This document shows, piece by piece, positions 14,729 to 23,599 of a DNA stretch of 34,974 bases (position 1 is its first letter; every line of letters begins with the position of its first letter). The DNA comes from Actinoallomurus sp. (GTDB taxonomy: Bacteria; Actinomycetota; Actinomycetes; Streptosporangiales; Streptosporangiaceae). The notes beneath the pieces were generated by a model, which saw only the letters and a program-made list of their open reading frames with translations, did not search any database and was not told where the DNA came from. The translations under genes were made by a program, and so were the position numbers. Location of the stretch: contig JAOPYL010000127.1 of the NCBI GenBank assembly GCA_025964625.1, forward strand, positions 1 to 34,974. Direction: 5' to 3'.

Positions 14729-14914
14729 CTACCCGCGTCCTTCGATCACGGCATCCGGACCCGGAAAGATCAATCTGGTGTGCTCATCATCGAAACGGAC
14801 GACATAAGGTGGAGAACCTGAGACCCCCCGGACTTCGATGATCTCGCCCTTTCGGTCCACCCGCCCGACGGCGCCGCCCCGGACACGCAACCGATCACCT
14901 ACCGCAGCCTGCAT
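14729..14914 (-). CDS. DUF1918 domain small protein
   Basis: The 61-residue protein is a single SH3-like beta barrel of the DUF1918 family: VGDRLRVRGGAVGRVDRKGE, then VRFDDEHTRLIFPGPDA. I chose ATG 14914 because GGGAGG precedes it and the domain starts there; an upstream frame to 15004 is non-homologous. It is first in an operon with yjbQ and is divergent from aceE, with which it shares a 190-base promoter region. Function unknown. Confidence 0.85.
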   Translation of the reverse strand: MQAAVGDRLRVRGGAVGRVDRKGEIIEVRGVSGSPPYVVRFDDEHTRLIFPGPDAVIEGRG

Positions 14915-15108
14915 GGTCGTTTCACCTCCCGACGGCGGGTATCCCCTGAGAGCGGGTTCTCCACACGGCGAAGTACGACCTGGGCACCGCGGGAGCCGCG
15001 ACAAGGCGGTTACCCGGCAGTAGAGATGCGTTAATGGTCACGACGTACGACGATGGTCCAGACAACAACGATCCAACACCTGACCTGGGTGAGCACGAAG
15101 GGGAACCC

Positions 15109-17895
15109 GTGGCTTCCGGACGCCAGCGCTTTTCGATCATCAGCGACGGCCTCCCCAGCCAGCTTCCGGACATCGACCCTGATGAGACCCGGGAGTGGTT
15201 GGAGTCGCTCGACACGGTCATCAAGACCGAGGGGCGCTCGCGCGCCCGCTACCTCATGCTGCGGCTCCTGGAGCGAGCCCGAGAGCAGCAGGTCGGCGTG
15301 CCGGGCCTGCGCAGCACCGACTACATCAACACGATCTCGCCGGAGCGCGAACCCTGGTTCCCCGGCGACGAATACGTCGAACGCCGCATCCGCGCCTACA
15401 TCCGGTGGAACGCCGCGATCATGGTGTCCCGGGCGAACCGCCCGGAGCTGTCCGTCGGCGGGCACATCGCGACGTACGCCTCCGCGGCGTCCCTGTACGA
15501 GGTGGGCTTCAACCACTTCTTCCGCGGCAAGGACCACGGCGAGTCCGGCGACCAGGTGTTCATCCAGGGGCATGCCGCGCCGGGCATCTACGCGCGCGCG
15601 TTCCTGGAGGGACGACTGCCCCAGGAGAGCCTTGACGGCTTCCGGCAGGAGATCTCCCACCCGGGCGGCGGGCTGTCGTCCTACCCGCACCCGCGGCTGA
15701 TGCCGGACTTCTGGGAGTTCCCCACGGTGTCCATGGGCCTCACCGCGATCAACTCGATCTACCAGGCGCGGTTCAACCGCTACCTCTACAACCGGAAGAT
15801 CAAGGACACCTCGCGGTCGCACGTGTGGGCGTTCCTCGGCGACGGTGAGATGGGCGAGCCGGAGTCCCTCGGCGCCATCGGCCTGGCCGCGCGCGAGGAG
15901 CTCGACAACCTGACCTTCGTCATCAACTGCAACCTGCAGCAGTTGGACGGCCCGGTCCGCGGCAACGGCAAGATCATCCAGGAGCTGGAGTCCTACTTCC
16001 GCGGTGCCGGGTGGAACGTCATCAAGGTCATCTGGGGCCGCGACTGGGATCCGCTGCTCGCCCAGGACGTCGACGGCGTGCTCGTCAACAAGATGAACAC
16101 CACGCCGGACGGCCAGTTCCAGACGTACTCCGTCGAGACCGGCGAGTACATCCGCGACCACTTCTTCGGCGACGACCCTCGGCTGCGCAAGATGGTCGAG
16201 CACATGTCCGGCGACGAGATCCGCAAGCTCTCGCGCGGCGGTCACGACTACCGCAAGCTGTACGCCGCGTTCAAGTCCGCACGCGAGCACGTCGGCCAGC
16301 CCACCGTCATCCTCACCCACACGATCAAGGGGTGGACGCTCGGGCCGGACTTCGAGGCGCGTAACGCGACGCACCAGATGAAGAAGCTCACCAAGACCGA
16401 GCTCAAGGAGTTCCGCGACCGGCTCTACCTCGACATCCCGGACTCCGCCCTGGAGGCGGACCTCCCGCCGTACTACCACCCGGGCGAGAACTCCGACGAG
16501 ATCCAGTACATGCGTGAGCGGCGCATGGCCCTCGGCGGCTACCTGCCGAAGCGGCAGAACCGGGCCAAGACCCTCAAGCTGCCCGGCGACGAGGTCTACG
16601 CCGAGCTCAAGAAGGGCTCCGGCAAGCAGAACGTCGCCACGACGATGGCGTTCGTGCGGCTGCTCAAGGACCTGATCAAGAAGGAGGACATCGGCGCCCG
16701 TTTCGTGCCGATCGCGCCGGATGAGTTCCGGACGTTCGGCATGGACTCGCTGTTCCCCTCTTCCAAGATCTACTCCCCCCACGGGCAGACGTACGAGGGC
16801 GTCGACCGCAAGCTGCTGCTCGCCTACAAGGAGTCCGAGCAGGGCCAGCTGCTGCACGAGGGCATCAGCGAGGCGGGTGCCACCGCGTCGATGATCGCCG
16901 CCGGCACGTCCTACGCCACCCACGGCGAGCACATGATCCCGATCTACATCTTCTACTCGATGTTCGGGTTCCAGCGGACCGGCGACCAGCTCTGGGCGCT
17001 GGGCGACCAGATGGGCCGCGGCTTCCTCCTCGGTGCCACCGCCGGGCGCACCACACTGACCGGCGAGGGCCTCCAGCACAACGACGGCCACTCGCCGCTG
17101 CTCGCCTCCGTCAACCCGGCGTGCGTGTACTACGACCCCGCATGGGCGTTCGAGCTGACGCACATCATCAAGGACGCACTGCGCCGGATGTACGGCTCCA
17201 GCGAGGAGCACCCGCAGGGCGAGGACATCTTCTACTACCTCACCATCTACAACGAGCCCTACCAGCAGCCCGCCGAGCCGGAGGACCTCGACGTCGACGC
17301 CCTGCTGAAGGGCCTCTACCGGTACGCCGAGGCCCCCGTGGTGGAGGGCGAGGCGCCGGGCGCGCAGATCCTCGCCTCGGGTGTCGGGGTGCGCTGGGCG
17401 CTGGAGGCGCAGCGGATGCTGGCCGAGGAGTGGGGCGTGGCCGCCGACGTGTGGTCCGCCACGTCCTGGACCGAGCTGCGCCGCGAGGCCATCGCCTGCG
17501 ACGAGTGGAACCTCCTGAACCCGGAGGACGAGCACCGGGTGCCGCACGTGACCCAGACGCTGGACGGACAGCCCGGCCCGGTCGTCGGAGTCAGCGACTT
17601 CATGCGCGCGGTGCCGGACCAGATCGCGCAGTGGGTGCCGGGCGACTGGTCCTCGCTGGGCACCGACGGGTTCGGCTTCTCCGACACCCGGGCCGCCGCC
17701 CGGCGCTTCTTCCACGTCGACGCGGCGTCCATCACCCTTGCGGTGCTGACCCGGCTGGCCCGCCGCGGCGAGATCAAGCCGGAGACGCTGCAGCGCGCGA
17801 TCGAGCGCTACCGGCTCGGCGAGGGTGCCGGCGTCGTCGTCGGCGCGGACAGGACTCCGCCGGAGACCACGACCGACACGATGACGACCGGCTGA
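15109..17895 (+). CDS. aceE: Pyruvate dehydrogenase E1 component, homodimeric type
   Basis: This thiamin diphosphate enzyme decarboxylates pyruvate and hands the acetyl group to the lipoyl domain of E2, feeding acetyl-CoA to the TCA cycle and to fatty-acid synthesis. The 928-residue product shows the full single-chain E1 layout: [11 protein letters not shown] and [20 protein letters not shown] early, the ThDP site [10 protein letters not shown] (about 244-253) to [14 protein letters not shown], then a transketolase-like pyrimidine domain ([33 protein letters not shown]) and the C-terminal domain. I chose GTG 15109 because GAAGGGG precedes it and Streptomyces AceE begins with the same MASG. 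An in-frame ATG at 15034 would add 25 acidic residues but has a poor ribosome site. E2 and E3 genes are not in the window. Confidence 0.95.
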   Translation: MASGRQRFSIISDGLPSQLPDIDPDETREWLESLDTVIKTEGRSRARYLMLRLLERAREQQVGVPGLRSTDYINTISPEREPWFPGDEYVERRIRAYIRWNAAIMVSRANRPELSVGGHIATYASAASLYEVGFNHFFRGKDHGESGDQVFIQGHAAPGIYARAFLEGRLPQESLDGFRQEISHPGGGLSSYPHPRLMPDFWEFPTVSMGLTAINSIYQARFNRYLYNRKIKDTSRSHVWAFLGDGEMGEPESLGAIGLAAREELDNLTFVINCNLQQLDGPVRGNGKIIQELESYFRGAGWNVIKVIWGRDWDPLLAQDVDGVLVNKMNTTPDGQFQTYSVETGEYIRDHFFGDDPRLRKMVEHMSGDEIRKLSRGGHDYRKLYAAFKSAREHVGQPTVILTHTIKGWTLGPDFEARNATHQMKKLTKTELKEFRDRLYLDIPDSALEADLPPYYHPGENSDEIQYMRERRMALGGYLPKRQNRAKTLKLPGDEVYAELKKGSGKQNVATTMAFVRLLKDLIKKEDIGARFVPIAPDEFRTFGMDSLFPSSKIYSPHGQTYEGVDRKLLLAYKESEQGQLLHEGISEAGATASMIAAGTSYATHGEHMIPIYIFYSMFGFQRTGDQLWALGDQMGRGFLLGATAGRTTLTGEGLQHNDGHSPLLASVNPACVYYDPAWAFELTHIIKDALRRMYGSSEEHPQGEDIFYYLTIYNEPYQQPAEPEDLDVDALLKGLYRYAEAPVVEGEAPGAQILASGVGVRWALEAQRMLAEEWGVAADVWSATSWTELRREAIACDEWNLLNPEDEHRVPHVTQTLDGQPGPVVGVSDFMRAVPDQIAQWVPGDWSSLGTDGFGFSDTRAAARRFFHVDAASITLAVLTRLARRGEIKPETLQRAIERYRLGEGAGVVVGADRTPPETTTDTMTTG

Positions 17896-17910
17896 GCCGG
17901 AGCACCACCA

Positions 17911-17940
17911 CGACAGGGGCGCCCTCGGGCGCCCCTGTCG
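17911..17940 (+). terminator. Terminator after aceE
   Basis: CGACAGGGGCGCCC (17911-17924) and GGGCGCCCCTGTCG (17927-17940) form a perfect 14-base inverted repeat 15 bases after the aceE stop. In practice the hairpin would have 13 pairs and a 4-base loop. It should end aceE transcription. Confidence 0.8.
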
Positions 17941-18059
17941 GCGTTACGCCGGAGGAACCGGCGGTTCCCCCGGATCAACGCCGAGCAGGGAACCCGATGT
18001 GGGCATCGCGCACGGAACCGGGATGATCGCCTCAGGTACTACGGCGAAAGGTATGAACC

Positions 18060-18455
18060 TTGCTCTCGGTTTCCACGGACACCTTGCGTGTCTTCCTCCA
18101 TGTGGTGGCGGCCACGATCTGGGTCGGCGGCCAGCTGACCCTGGGCGCGCTCGTGCCCGCCCTGCGCGGTTTCGACGGTGTGACAACGGTGGCGGCACGG
18201 CGTTTCAGCCGCATCGCGTGGCCGGCGTTCGTGGTCCTCGTGCTCACCGGCGTGTGGAACATGTTCTCCCTTCACCACCCGGACGGCGACTACCGGATGA
18301 CCTTGAACGTCAAGCTGGGGTTCGTCGTGCTGTCCGGGGTGGCGGCGTTCCTGCACGCCCGCGCGAACTCCAAACGTGGAATGGCGATCTGGGGCGGACT
18401 CGGCGGTCTCAGCGCGCTCCTGGCCCTGTTCTTCGGCGTGCAGCTCGGCGGCTGA
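18060..18455 (+). CDS. Small CopD-like integral membrane protein
   Basis: The 131-residue protein has four hydrophobic helices (about 9-30, 51-70, 84-102, 109-129). Features resemble CopD/DUF2269-type membrane proteins: RVFLHVVAATIWVGGQL near the start, with a histidine inside helix 1, and RIAWPAFVVLVLTGVWN in helix 2. The start is TTG 18060, behind CGAAAGG; no better in-frame start exists nearby. Such proteins may bind haem or copper through membrane histidines, but the substrate here is not known. It stands alone, convergent with the CDF transporter gene. Confidence 0.78.
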   Translation: MLSVSTDTLRVFLHVVAATIWVGGQLTLGALVPALRGFDGVTTVAARRFSRIAWPAFVVLVLTGVWNMFSLHHPDGDYRMTLNVKLGFVVLSGVAAFLHARANSKRGMAIWGGLGGLSALLALFFGVQLGG

Positions 18456-18496
18456 CAAGCCGCCGAGCTGAGCGCCCCCGGGCCCGGGGCGCTCAG
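18441..18496. terminator. Two overlapping hairpins between convergent genes
   Basis: Hairpin A: CAGCTCGGCGGC (18441-18452) pairs with GCCGCCGAGCTG (18459-18470), enclosing the stop codon of the membrane-protein gene in its loop. Hairpin B: CTGAGCGCCCC (18468-18478) pairs with GGGGCGCTCAG (18486-18496). The two share 18468-18470, so they cannot both form in full. They stand between genes that converge, and probably terminate transcription in both directions. Confidence 0.65.
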
Positions 18497-18536
18497 CCGG
18501 CGACCGGACGAACTCGATCATCGCGGCGTCGGGGGT

Positions 18537-19517
18537 TCAGCCGGGCAGCGTGTCACCGTAGCGTTCGCTGACGCGCTCGCGCAGCCATGGGGCGTCGCGC
18601 GGAACGGGTTCGAGGAAGACCTCGTAGACCTCCGGGTGGGCATGGTGCAGTTCTTCGTCGAGCCGCACGCAGGCGCGCTCGACGTCGGCCGCGCCCAGCG
18701 CGTCGTCGAAGTCCAGCCGGGCGCAGACGAGCACCTGTCCGGTGCCGACCATGATCGCCACGAGGTCGACGAGCGACTCGACCTCGGGCGCGGCCGTGAG
18801 CAGCTGCTTGATCCCCCGCACCAGCTCCGGCCGGGCCTGGCTGCCGATGAGCAGTTCGCGGTTGGTGCGGCCGAGCAGGAAGGCCACCACCGTCAGCACG
18901 AGACCGATGAGCACGGAGGCGATACCGTCCCAGACGGCCGAGCCGGTGAGCTGGTGCAGGCCCAGGCCGGCGGCGGCCAGCACGAGGCCGACGAGGGCCG
19001 CGGAATCTTCGTACAGCACGGACTTCGCGGTCGGGTCGTCGGTGGTACGGAGGAGCTCCAGGAATGACTGGTCACGGTCGGCCGCGTGCTGCCGCGTCTC
19101 CCTCAGGGCCTGCAGCCACGAGATGCTCTCCATCACGAACGACACGGCCAGCACCACGTAACCGACGAGCGGAGCGCCCTCCTCGACGCCCTTGCCGAGC
19201 AACGCCCCGATGCCCTGTATGAACGCGAACAGGGCACCCATCCCGAAGATGCACACCGCGACGAGCAGCGACCAGAAGTATCGCTCGGTGCCGTGTCCCA
19301 GCGGATGGCGCTTGTCGGCCGGGCGCTCACTGCGGCGCAACGCGATGAGCAGCAGCAGCTCGTTAGCGGTGTCGGCGAAGGAGTGCCCGGCTTCGGCGGC
19401 CATCGCCGCGGATCCGGTGAGTATCGCGGCGACCGTCTTGGCCAGCGCGATGCCGAGATTCGCCGCGAGCGCCAGCAGAACGGTCAGTCGATTTTCCTGT
19501 TTCTTAACCTTCGCCAC
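18537..19517 (-). CDS. Cation diffusion facilitator (CDF) family transporter, ZnT9-like branch
   Basis: The 326-residue inner-membrane protein exports divalent metal (typically Zn, also Co, Ni, Fe or Mn) in exchange for protons. Six hydrophobic helices span about residues 12-240. Helix 2 has the metal motif HSFAD (45-49) in AEAGHSFADTANELLLL. The helix 5 site that is normally HxxxD reads EDSAAL (170-175) instead, as in the ZnT9/SLC30A9-like branch. The cytosolic C-terminal domain (about 245-326, with ARLDFDDAL) is present. HPLGHGTERYFW is another family landmark. The closest neighbour on the same strand is the ACT gene, with a 12-base gap, so they may be co-transcribed. The changed site makes zinc export uncertain. 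Confidence 0.9.
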   Translation of the reverse strand: MAKVKKQENRLTVLLALAANLGIALAKTVAAILTGSAAMAAEAGHSFADTANELLLLIALRRSERPADKRHPLGHGTERYFWSLLVAVCIFGMGALFAFIQGIGALLGKGVEEGAPLVGYVVLAVSFVMESISWLQALRETRQHAADRDQSFLELLRTTDDPTAKSVLYEDSAALVGLVLAAAGLGLHQLTGSAVWDGIASVLIGLVLTVVAFLLGRTNRELLIGSQARPELVRGIKQLLTAAPEVESLVDLVAIMVGTGQVLVCARLDFDDALGAADVERACVRLDEELHHAHPEVYEVFLEPVPRDAPWLRERVSERYGDTLPG

Positions 19518-19529
19518 GGCCTCAGAGTG

Positions 19530-20165
19530 TCACGCTGCCGCCGAAACGCCCAACACGGCGTCGGCCGCGGTGGCGAGCTGGATGAGCCGCTCGACCTCGG
19601 TCTGGTGGAACGGCGGCGCGGCCACCCGCGCGAGCAGCAGGAGCTGCCCGGAGTCGCCGACGGGGACACAGGCGTAACGCACGCCGTCCTCCCCGGTGAA
19701 GGCCCGGCCGGCCGACGACAGGGGGACCGGCGGCGGGATCAGCGGGTCCGGGGCCCGCCAGCTCGCGTGCGCGATCCGGCGGTCGGCGGTCAGCATCGCC
19801 GCCCAGTCGCTTCCGAAGATCTTGGGTACGGCTTCGACCAGCGCGACGACGCCGTTCGGCGGGTTGGCGGCCATCTGGCCGACCACCTCGACGTCGGCGA
19901 AGACGCCGGGCGCCTCACTGGTCCGCCACACGCCGTCGACTCCCACGCCGCGTACGGAGCTGAGAGCGTCGCACAGGACGCTGAGCGACGCCCCATCCGG
20001 CCACGTGACCGTGACGTCGTCGATCGCCCGCCCGCCGGAACGTTCCAAGACCACCACCTGGACGATGTCGGCCCCGGCGGCGCCCAATGTCCGCGCGACC
20101 GTTCCGAGCGAACCCGGACGATCGGGCAATCTGATTCGTATGCGCAACAGCGGCATCGCGCCCAC
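19530..20165 (-). CDS. ACT-domain amino-acid-binding protein
   Basis: The 211-residue protein begins with a typical ACT domain (about 4-80): LLRIRIRLPDRPGSLGTVAR, then GADIVQVVVLERSGGRAIDDV. The remainder resembles a GAF-like or ligand-sensing domain, with no enzyme domain attached. ACT domains usually bind an amino acid and act allosterically; stand-alone proteins of this type in actinobacteria have no settled function. ATG 20165 is used; ATG 20156 is an alternative and loses nothing of the domain. It is followed 12 bases later by the CDF gene. Confidence 0.85.
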   Translation of the reverse strand: MGAMPLLRIRIRLPDRPGSLGTVARTLGAAGADIVQVVVLERSGGRAIDDVTVTWPDGASLSVLCDALSSVRGVGVDGVWRTSEAPGVFADVEVVGQMAANPPNGVVALVEAVPKIFGSDWAAMLTADRRIAHASWRAPDPLIPPPVPLSSAGRAFTGEDGVRYACVPVGDSGQLLLLARVAAPPFHQTEVERLIQLATAADAVLGVSAAA

Positions 20166-20228
20166 CTCCTGGACGAACAGGCTGCCGTACTGACATTTCC
20201 GGCATGTTGCTTATGTGTATCGGCGGCG

Positions 20229-21593
20229 CTACCGCACCGGAAGGCGGACGACCGCCCGCAGGCCGGGCACCGCGTCCTCCAGATACGCGTCGCCTCCGTG
20301 GGCCCGGGCGGTCTCGCGGACGATCGCCAGGCCGAGCCCGGCGCCGCCCTCGTCACGGCTACGGCCTTCGTCCAGACGGGTGAAGCGGGCGAACACCCGC
20401 TCCCGGTCGGCGGGCGGGATCCCCGGGCCGTCGTCGGTGACGGACACCTCGGCCCACGCACCGGCGTGCTCGAGGCCGACCCGCACGCCGGTGGCCGCGT
20501 GGCGGGTCGCGTTGTCGATCAGGTTGTCGAGCATCCGGGTGAGACCGGTCGCGTCTCCGGCGACGGTGACCGGGTCGCCGCCACGCAGCTCTATGGGCAC
20601 CCGCGGTGCGGGATGTCTGTCGGACGCGGACCTGACCAGCGCGTCGAGGTCGACCGGTTCGCGAACCGCGGGACGCGCACCGCGCTCGTCGAGACGGGCG
20701 AGTACGAGGAGATCGTCGGCGAGCCGGGCCAGCCGGAGCGTGTCGGCGAGCACTCCGGCCGCGGTGGCGGGCCAGTGCTGCCGGTCGGGATGGTCGAGGG
20801 CCACCTCGAGCTGGGCCCGGATGCTCGCCACCGGGCTGCGCAGCTCGTGCGCGGTGTCGGAGACCAGCGCGCGCTGGCGGGCCTCGGCCCGCTCGAGCCG
20901 GCCGAGCATGTCGTTGAGGGTCACGGCCAGGTCATGGACCTCGTCGTGGGCCTCGGGCACCGGAAGCCGCCGCGATCTCGCGGTCCCGGTGATCTCTTCG
21001 GCGCCGCGCCGCAACTCGGTGATCGGCCGAAGCGCTCCGCCGATGATCAGCCAGCCCGCGGCGCCCAGCAGGATGAGCAGGACCGGTGTGCCGATGACGA
21101 GGGTCCGCACCACCGTCGCGAGGTTGTCCCGCACCTGCTCGTAGGACGTGGCCGCGACGACGGTCTGCCCGTCGCGGGCCGGGAGCGCGACCACGCGCAG
21201 CAGATCCGGCAGGCCGTACGCGCGCCCGTCCAGGAACCTGGCGCGGCGGTCGTGCCGTGCCGACGCGAGGTCACGGTCATCGAGCAGCGGGACGAGGCGG
21301 TCGCTGCCGGGCGTCGCCGCCCGGATCCGGCCGGTGCGGTCGAGTACCTGGATCGTGGTCGCGCCGCCGGTCGTCAGGATGGGGTCGGGCAGCCGGTTCG
21401 CGTCGATGAGCGTGACGACGTCGTCCGCGCTGTGCCGCGCCGACGCGTCCAGGGTGGCGATCGCGGATCGTCGCACGGTGTAGCCGAACAACCAGGCGAG
21501 GGCGACGAGCGCGATCGTCAGCGCGGAGGCCGATGTCAGGGCCAGCCGGGCCCGCAGGCCACGCCGCCGCCACCAGCGCGGCGCATCAGCCAC
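20229..21593 (-). CDS. Sensor histidine kinase (CutS/TcrY type)
   Basis: The 454-residue protein has two membrane helices (about 16-39 and 163-186) around an extracytoplasmic sensor domain of about 120 residues, then a HAMP linker. The dimerisation domain carries phospho-acceptor His249 in SDTAHELRSPVAS. The ATPase domain has the N box DNLIDNATRHA (about 356-366), DDGPGIP, and GGAGLGLAIV. The stimulus is unknown; kinases of this class respond to envelope or copper stress. The gene start overlaps the response-regulator stop by eight bases, so the pair is one transcript. Confidence 0.92.
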   Translation of the reverse strand: MADAPRWWRRRGLRARLALTSASALTIALVALAWLFGYTVRRSAIATLDASARHSADDVVTLIDANRLPDPILTTGGATTIQVLDRTGRIRAATPGSDRLVPLLDDRDLASARHDRRARFLDGRAYGLPDLLRVVALPARDGQTVVAATSYEQVRDNLATVVRTLVIGTPVLLILLGAAGWLIIGGALRPITELRRGAEEITGTARSRRLPVPEAHDEVHDLAVTLNDMLGRLERAEARQRALVSDTAHELRSPVASIRAQLEVALDHPDRQHWPATAAGVLADTLRLARLADDLLVLARLDERGARPAVREPVDLDALVRSASDRHPAPRVPIELRGGDPVTVAGDATGLTRMLDNLIDNATRHAATGVRVGLEHAGAWAEVSVTDDGPGIPPADRERVFARFTRLDEGRSRDEGGAGLGLAIVRETARAHGGDAYLEDAVPGLRAVVRLPVR

Positions 21594-22263
21594 CGTCGCC
21601 TGCCAGCCGGTAGCCGACGCCGCGCACGGTCTGCAGCGCGTTGCGCCCGAACGGCGCGTCGATCTTGCGGCGCAGGTAGCCGACGTAGACCTCGACGGCG
21701 TTGAGGTCGGTGCTGGCGTACGCGTCCCACACGTGCTCCAGGATCTTCGACTTGGAGATCACTTCGTCGGGGCGCCGGATGAGGTACTCAAGGAGGGCGA
21801 ACTCGCGCGGGGTCAGCTCGATCCCGGCCTCCCCGCGGAAGACCCGGCGCCGGGCCGGGTCCAGCCGCAGGTCCCCCGCGTGCAGCACGGCCGGCCGACG
21901 GGTGGGGCCGCGACGCAGCAGTGCACGCAGCCGCGCGGCGAGCACGACGTAGGAGAACGGCTTGGTGAGGTAGTCGTCGGCTCCGAGGTCGAGGCCGTCG
22001 GCCTGGTCGTACTCCCCGTCCTTGGCCGACAGGATGAGGATCGGCACCCAGTTCTGCTCCTGGCGCAGCCGTTCGCAGACGCGGTAGCCGGAGAGCTTGG
22101 GCAGCATCACGTCGAGCACGATCGCGTCGTAGCCGCCCTCCCGCGCCTGGTGGAGACCGTCCACGCCGTCGTGGGCCAGGTCGACGGCGAATCCCTCGGC
22201 CTGCAGCCCCTGCTGAAGCGCGGCGGCCATCCGCCTCTCGTCCTCGACCACCAGCACCCGCAC
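21586..22263 (-). CDS. OmpR/PhoB-family response regulator
   Basis: The 225-residue regulator has a receiver domain with phospho-acceptor Asp51 in VLDVMLP, the acidic pair ED at 7-8, and Lys101 in TKPF. A winged-helix DNA-binding domain follows (about 128-222), with LTPREFALLEYL and VEVYVGYLRRKID. It should bind direct repeats about 11 bases apart. Such a pair (CTCAG boxes at 22372-22387) lies in the divergent region upstream, between this gene and the LolA-like/ABC operon. It resembles CutR and TcrA regulators. Confidence 0.93.
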   Translation of the reverse strand: MRVLVVEDERRMAAALQQGLQAEGFAVDLAHDGVDGLHQAREGGYDAIVLDVMLPKLSGYRVCERLRQEQNWVPILILSAKDGEYDQADGLDLGADDYLTKPFSYVVLAARLRALLRRGPTRRPAVLHAGDLRLDPARRRVFRGEAGIELTPREFALLEYLIRRPDEVISKSKILEHVWDAYASTDLNAVEVYVGYLRRKIDAPFGRNALQTVRGVGYRLAGDGG

Positions 22264-22320
22264 CGCGTCTCCCCTTCCCCGAACCCTGTCGCCCAGCTTG
22301 CCAACGGCACGGACGGAATG

Positions 22321-22358
22321 CGTCGTGCGCGGGGATGATCCGCCTCCCCCGCACGACG
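22321..22358. repeat. Inverted repeat in the divergent promoter region
   Basis: CGTCGTGCG (22321-22329) and CGCACGACG (22350-22358) are perfectly complementary. GGGG (22331-22334) and CCCC (22346-22349) extend the stem past a one-base bulge, leaving an 11-base loop. It lies 58-95 bases upstream of the response-regulator start and before the CTCAG box. It could be an operator or an RNA hairpin in the leader of the two-component operon. Confidence 0.5.
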
Positions 22359-22371
22359 GAGTCCCGCCCCT

Positions 22372-22387
22372 CTCAGGGTCTCCTCAG
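22372..22387 (+). promoter_or_regulatory. Candidate response-regulator box (paired CTCAG)
   Basis: CTCAG at 22372-22376 recurs at 22383-22387, an 11-base spacing equal to one DNA turn, as TCTCAGGGTCTCCTCAGC. This fits the MprA/CutR-type direct-repeat boxes recognised by OmpR-family regulators in actinobacteria. It is 55-70 bases before the LolA-like start and also upstream of the regulator's own gene. A GGGGG-rich ribosome site follows at 22427-22431. Confidence 0.6.
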
Positions 22388-22441
22388 CATCGATCGGGCA
22401 GTGTGCCGGATATCAGAACAGATAGCAGGGGGTTGGGTCAC

Positions 22442-23599
22442 ATGTCATCTCTCAAGAGCTCACGCGCCATCCGGTGGGCGGTGCCGGTCGGCGCCGTCGT
22501 CGTCGTCGGCGCGGCGATCGGCGCCGGGCCGGTGATCGCCGCGGCGCAGGGCAACCCGGCGCTGCCGACGAAGACGGCCGCCCAGCTTCTCGCCGCCGCC
22601 GGCCAAGCGCACAAGGCGGGGAACCTGCAGCCGCTGTCCGGCACGGTCGTCGAGAGTGCCTCACTGGGCATTCCGGCGCTGCCGGGCGGCCGTTCGGGCA
22701 CCTCGCCGGTCAGCCTCCTGTCCGGCTCGCACACCGCGCGGGTCTGGTACGGCGACCAGCAGCACGTACGGCTGGCACTGCTGGACACCGGCAGCGAGAC
22801 GGACTTCATCCGGAACGGCGCGGACACCTGGCAGTGGTCCAGCGCGCAGAACACCGCGACGCACCGGCAGCTGACGGAGAAGCCGAAGCAGCAGCAGCCC
22901 GAGCCGAAGCCGTCCGGGGCCCCGCTCACCCCGCAGCAGGCCGCCGACAAGGCCCTCGCCGCGGTCGGCAAGACCACGACGGTGCGCGTCGACCCGACCG
23001 GGCGGGTCGCGGGCCGGGACGCGTACGAGCTGGTGCTGAGCCCGAAGGACGGCCGGTCGCTCATCGGCCAGGTGCGCATCGCCCTGGACGGCAGGACCTA
23101 CGTCCCGCTCCGGGTGCAGGTGTACGCGCACGGCGCGAGCAGCCCGGCGGCCCAGATCGGCTTCACGTCGGTGACGTTCACCAAGCCCGCCGCCGCGAAC
23201 TTCTCCTTCAAGCCGCCGTCCGGCGCGAAGGTCGTGCAGCAGAAGAGCGCCGGTGAGACGCCCGCGCAGGCGGCCCAGAAGAAGCAGAAGGGGGCCGCCG
23301 CCACGCCGTCGGCCGGCCAGAAGACGATCGGCAGCGGCTGGGTCGCGGTCGAGCAGCTGAGCCTGCCGCAGAATGCCCAGAACGCCCAGAACGCCCGGAA
23401 CGCCCAGGGCGCCAAGGGCAACGACACGAGCGGGATGATGGCCGCGCTGCAGAAGGCCGCGACCCCCGTGCACGGGTCGTGGGGAAGCGGGCGGGTGCTG
23501 CGCACGAAGCTGTTCTCGGCGCTGCTCACCGACGACGGCCGGCTCTACGTCGGCGCGGTCACTCCGGACGTGCTGACGCAGGCGGCGGCGCACCGGTGA
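22442..23599 (+). CDS. LolA-like/DUF2092 secreted or membrane-anchored protein
   Basis: The 385-residue protein has a signal peptide or N-terminal anchor (about 11-34, AVPVGAVVVVGAAIGAGPV). A beta-sheet domain of the LolA/RseB fold follows, with TAAQLLAAAGQA, the strand motif VWYGDQQHVRLALLD, NGADTWQWSS and the late YELVLSPKD, LDGRTYVPLRV. It contains glutamine-rich and low-complexity stretches (KPKQQQPEPK; QNAQNAQNARNAQ). Proteins of this type bind lipids or act as sensors and are commonly encoded with an ABC exporter in actinobacteria. I chose ATG 22442 behind AGGGGG; an upstream frame to 22298 is not homologous. The TGA overlaps the GTG of the ATPase gene, so the product is coupled to the exporter. 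Confidence 0.82.
   Translation: MSSLKSSRAIRWAVPVGAVVVVGAAIGAGPVIAAAQGNPALPTKTAAQLLAAAGQAHKAGNLQPLSGTVVESASLGIPALPGGRSGTSPVSLLSGSHTARVWYGDQQHVRLALLDTGSETDFIRNGADTWQWSSAQNTATHRQLTEKPKQQQPEPKPSGAPLTPQQAADKALAAVGKTTTVRVDPTGRVAGRDAYELVLSPKDGRSLIGQVRIALDGRTYVPLRVQVYAHGASSPAAQIGFTSVTFTKPAAANFSFKPPSGAKVVQQKSAGETPAQAAQKKQKGAAATPSAGQKTIGSGWVAVEQLSLPQNAQNAQNARNAQGAKGNDTSGMMAALQKAATPVHGSWGSGRVLRTKLFSALLTDDGRLYVGAVTPDVLTQAAAHR

Noticed and set aside
15031-17715. Very long open frame antisense to aceE (894 codons)
   Set aside because: High-GC codon bias opens long frames opposite real genes. The plus strand gives a complete, motif-rich AceE; the antisense product is rich in Arg, Val, Leu and Asp with no recognisable motif.
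19086-21704. 872-codon plus-strand frame across the CDF, ACT and kinase genes
   Set aside because: It crosses three convincing minus-strand genes and their gaps, with no domain of its own.
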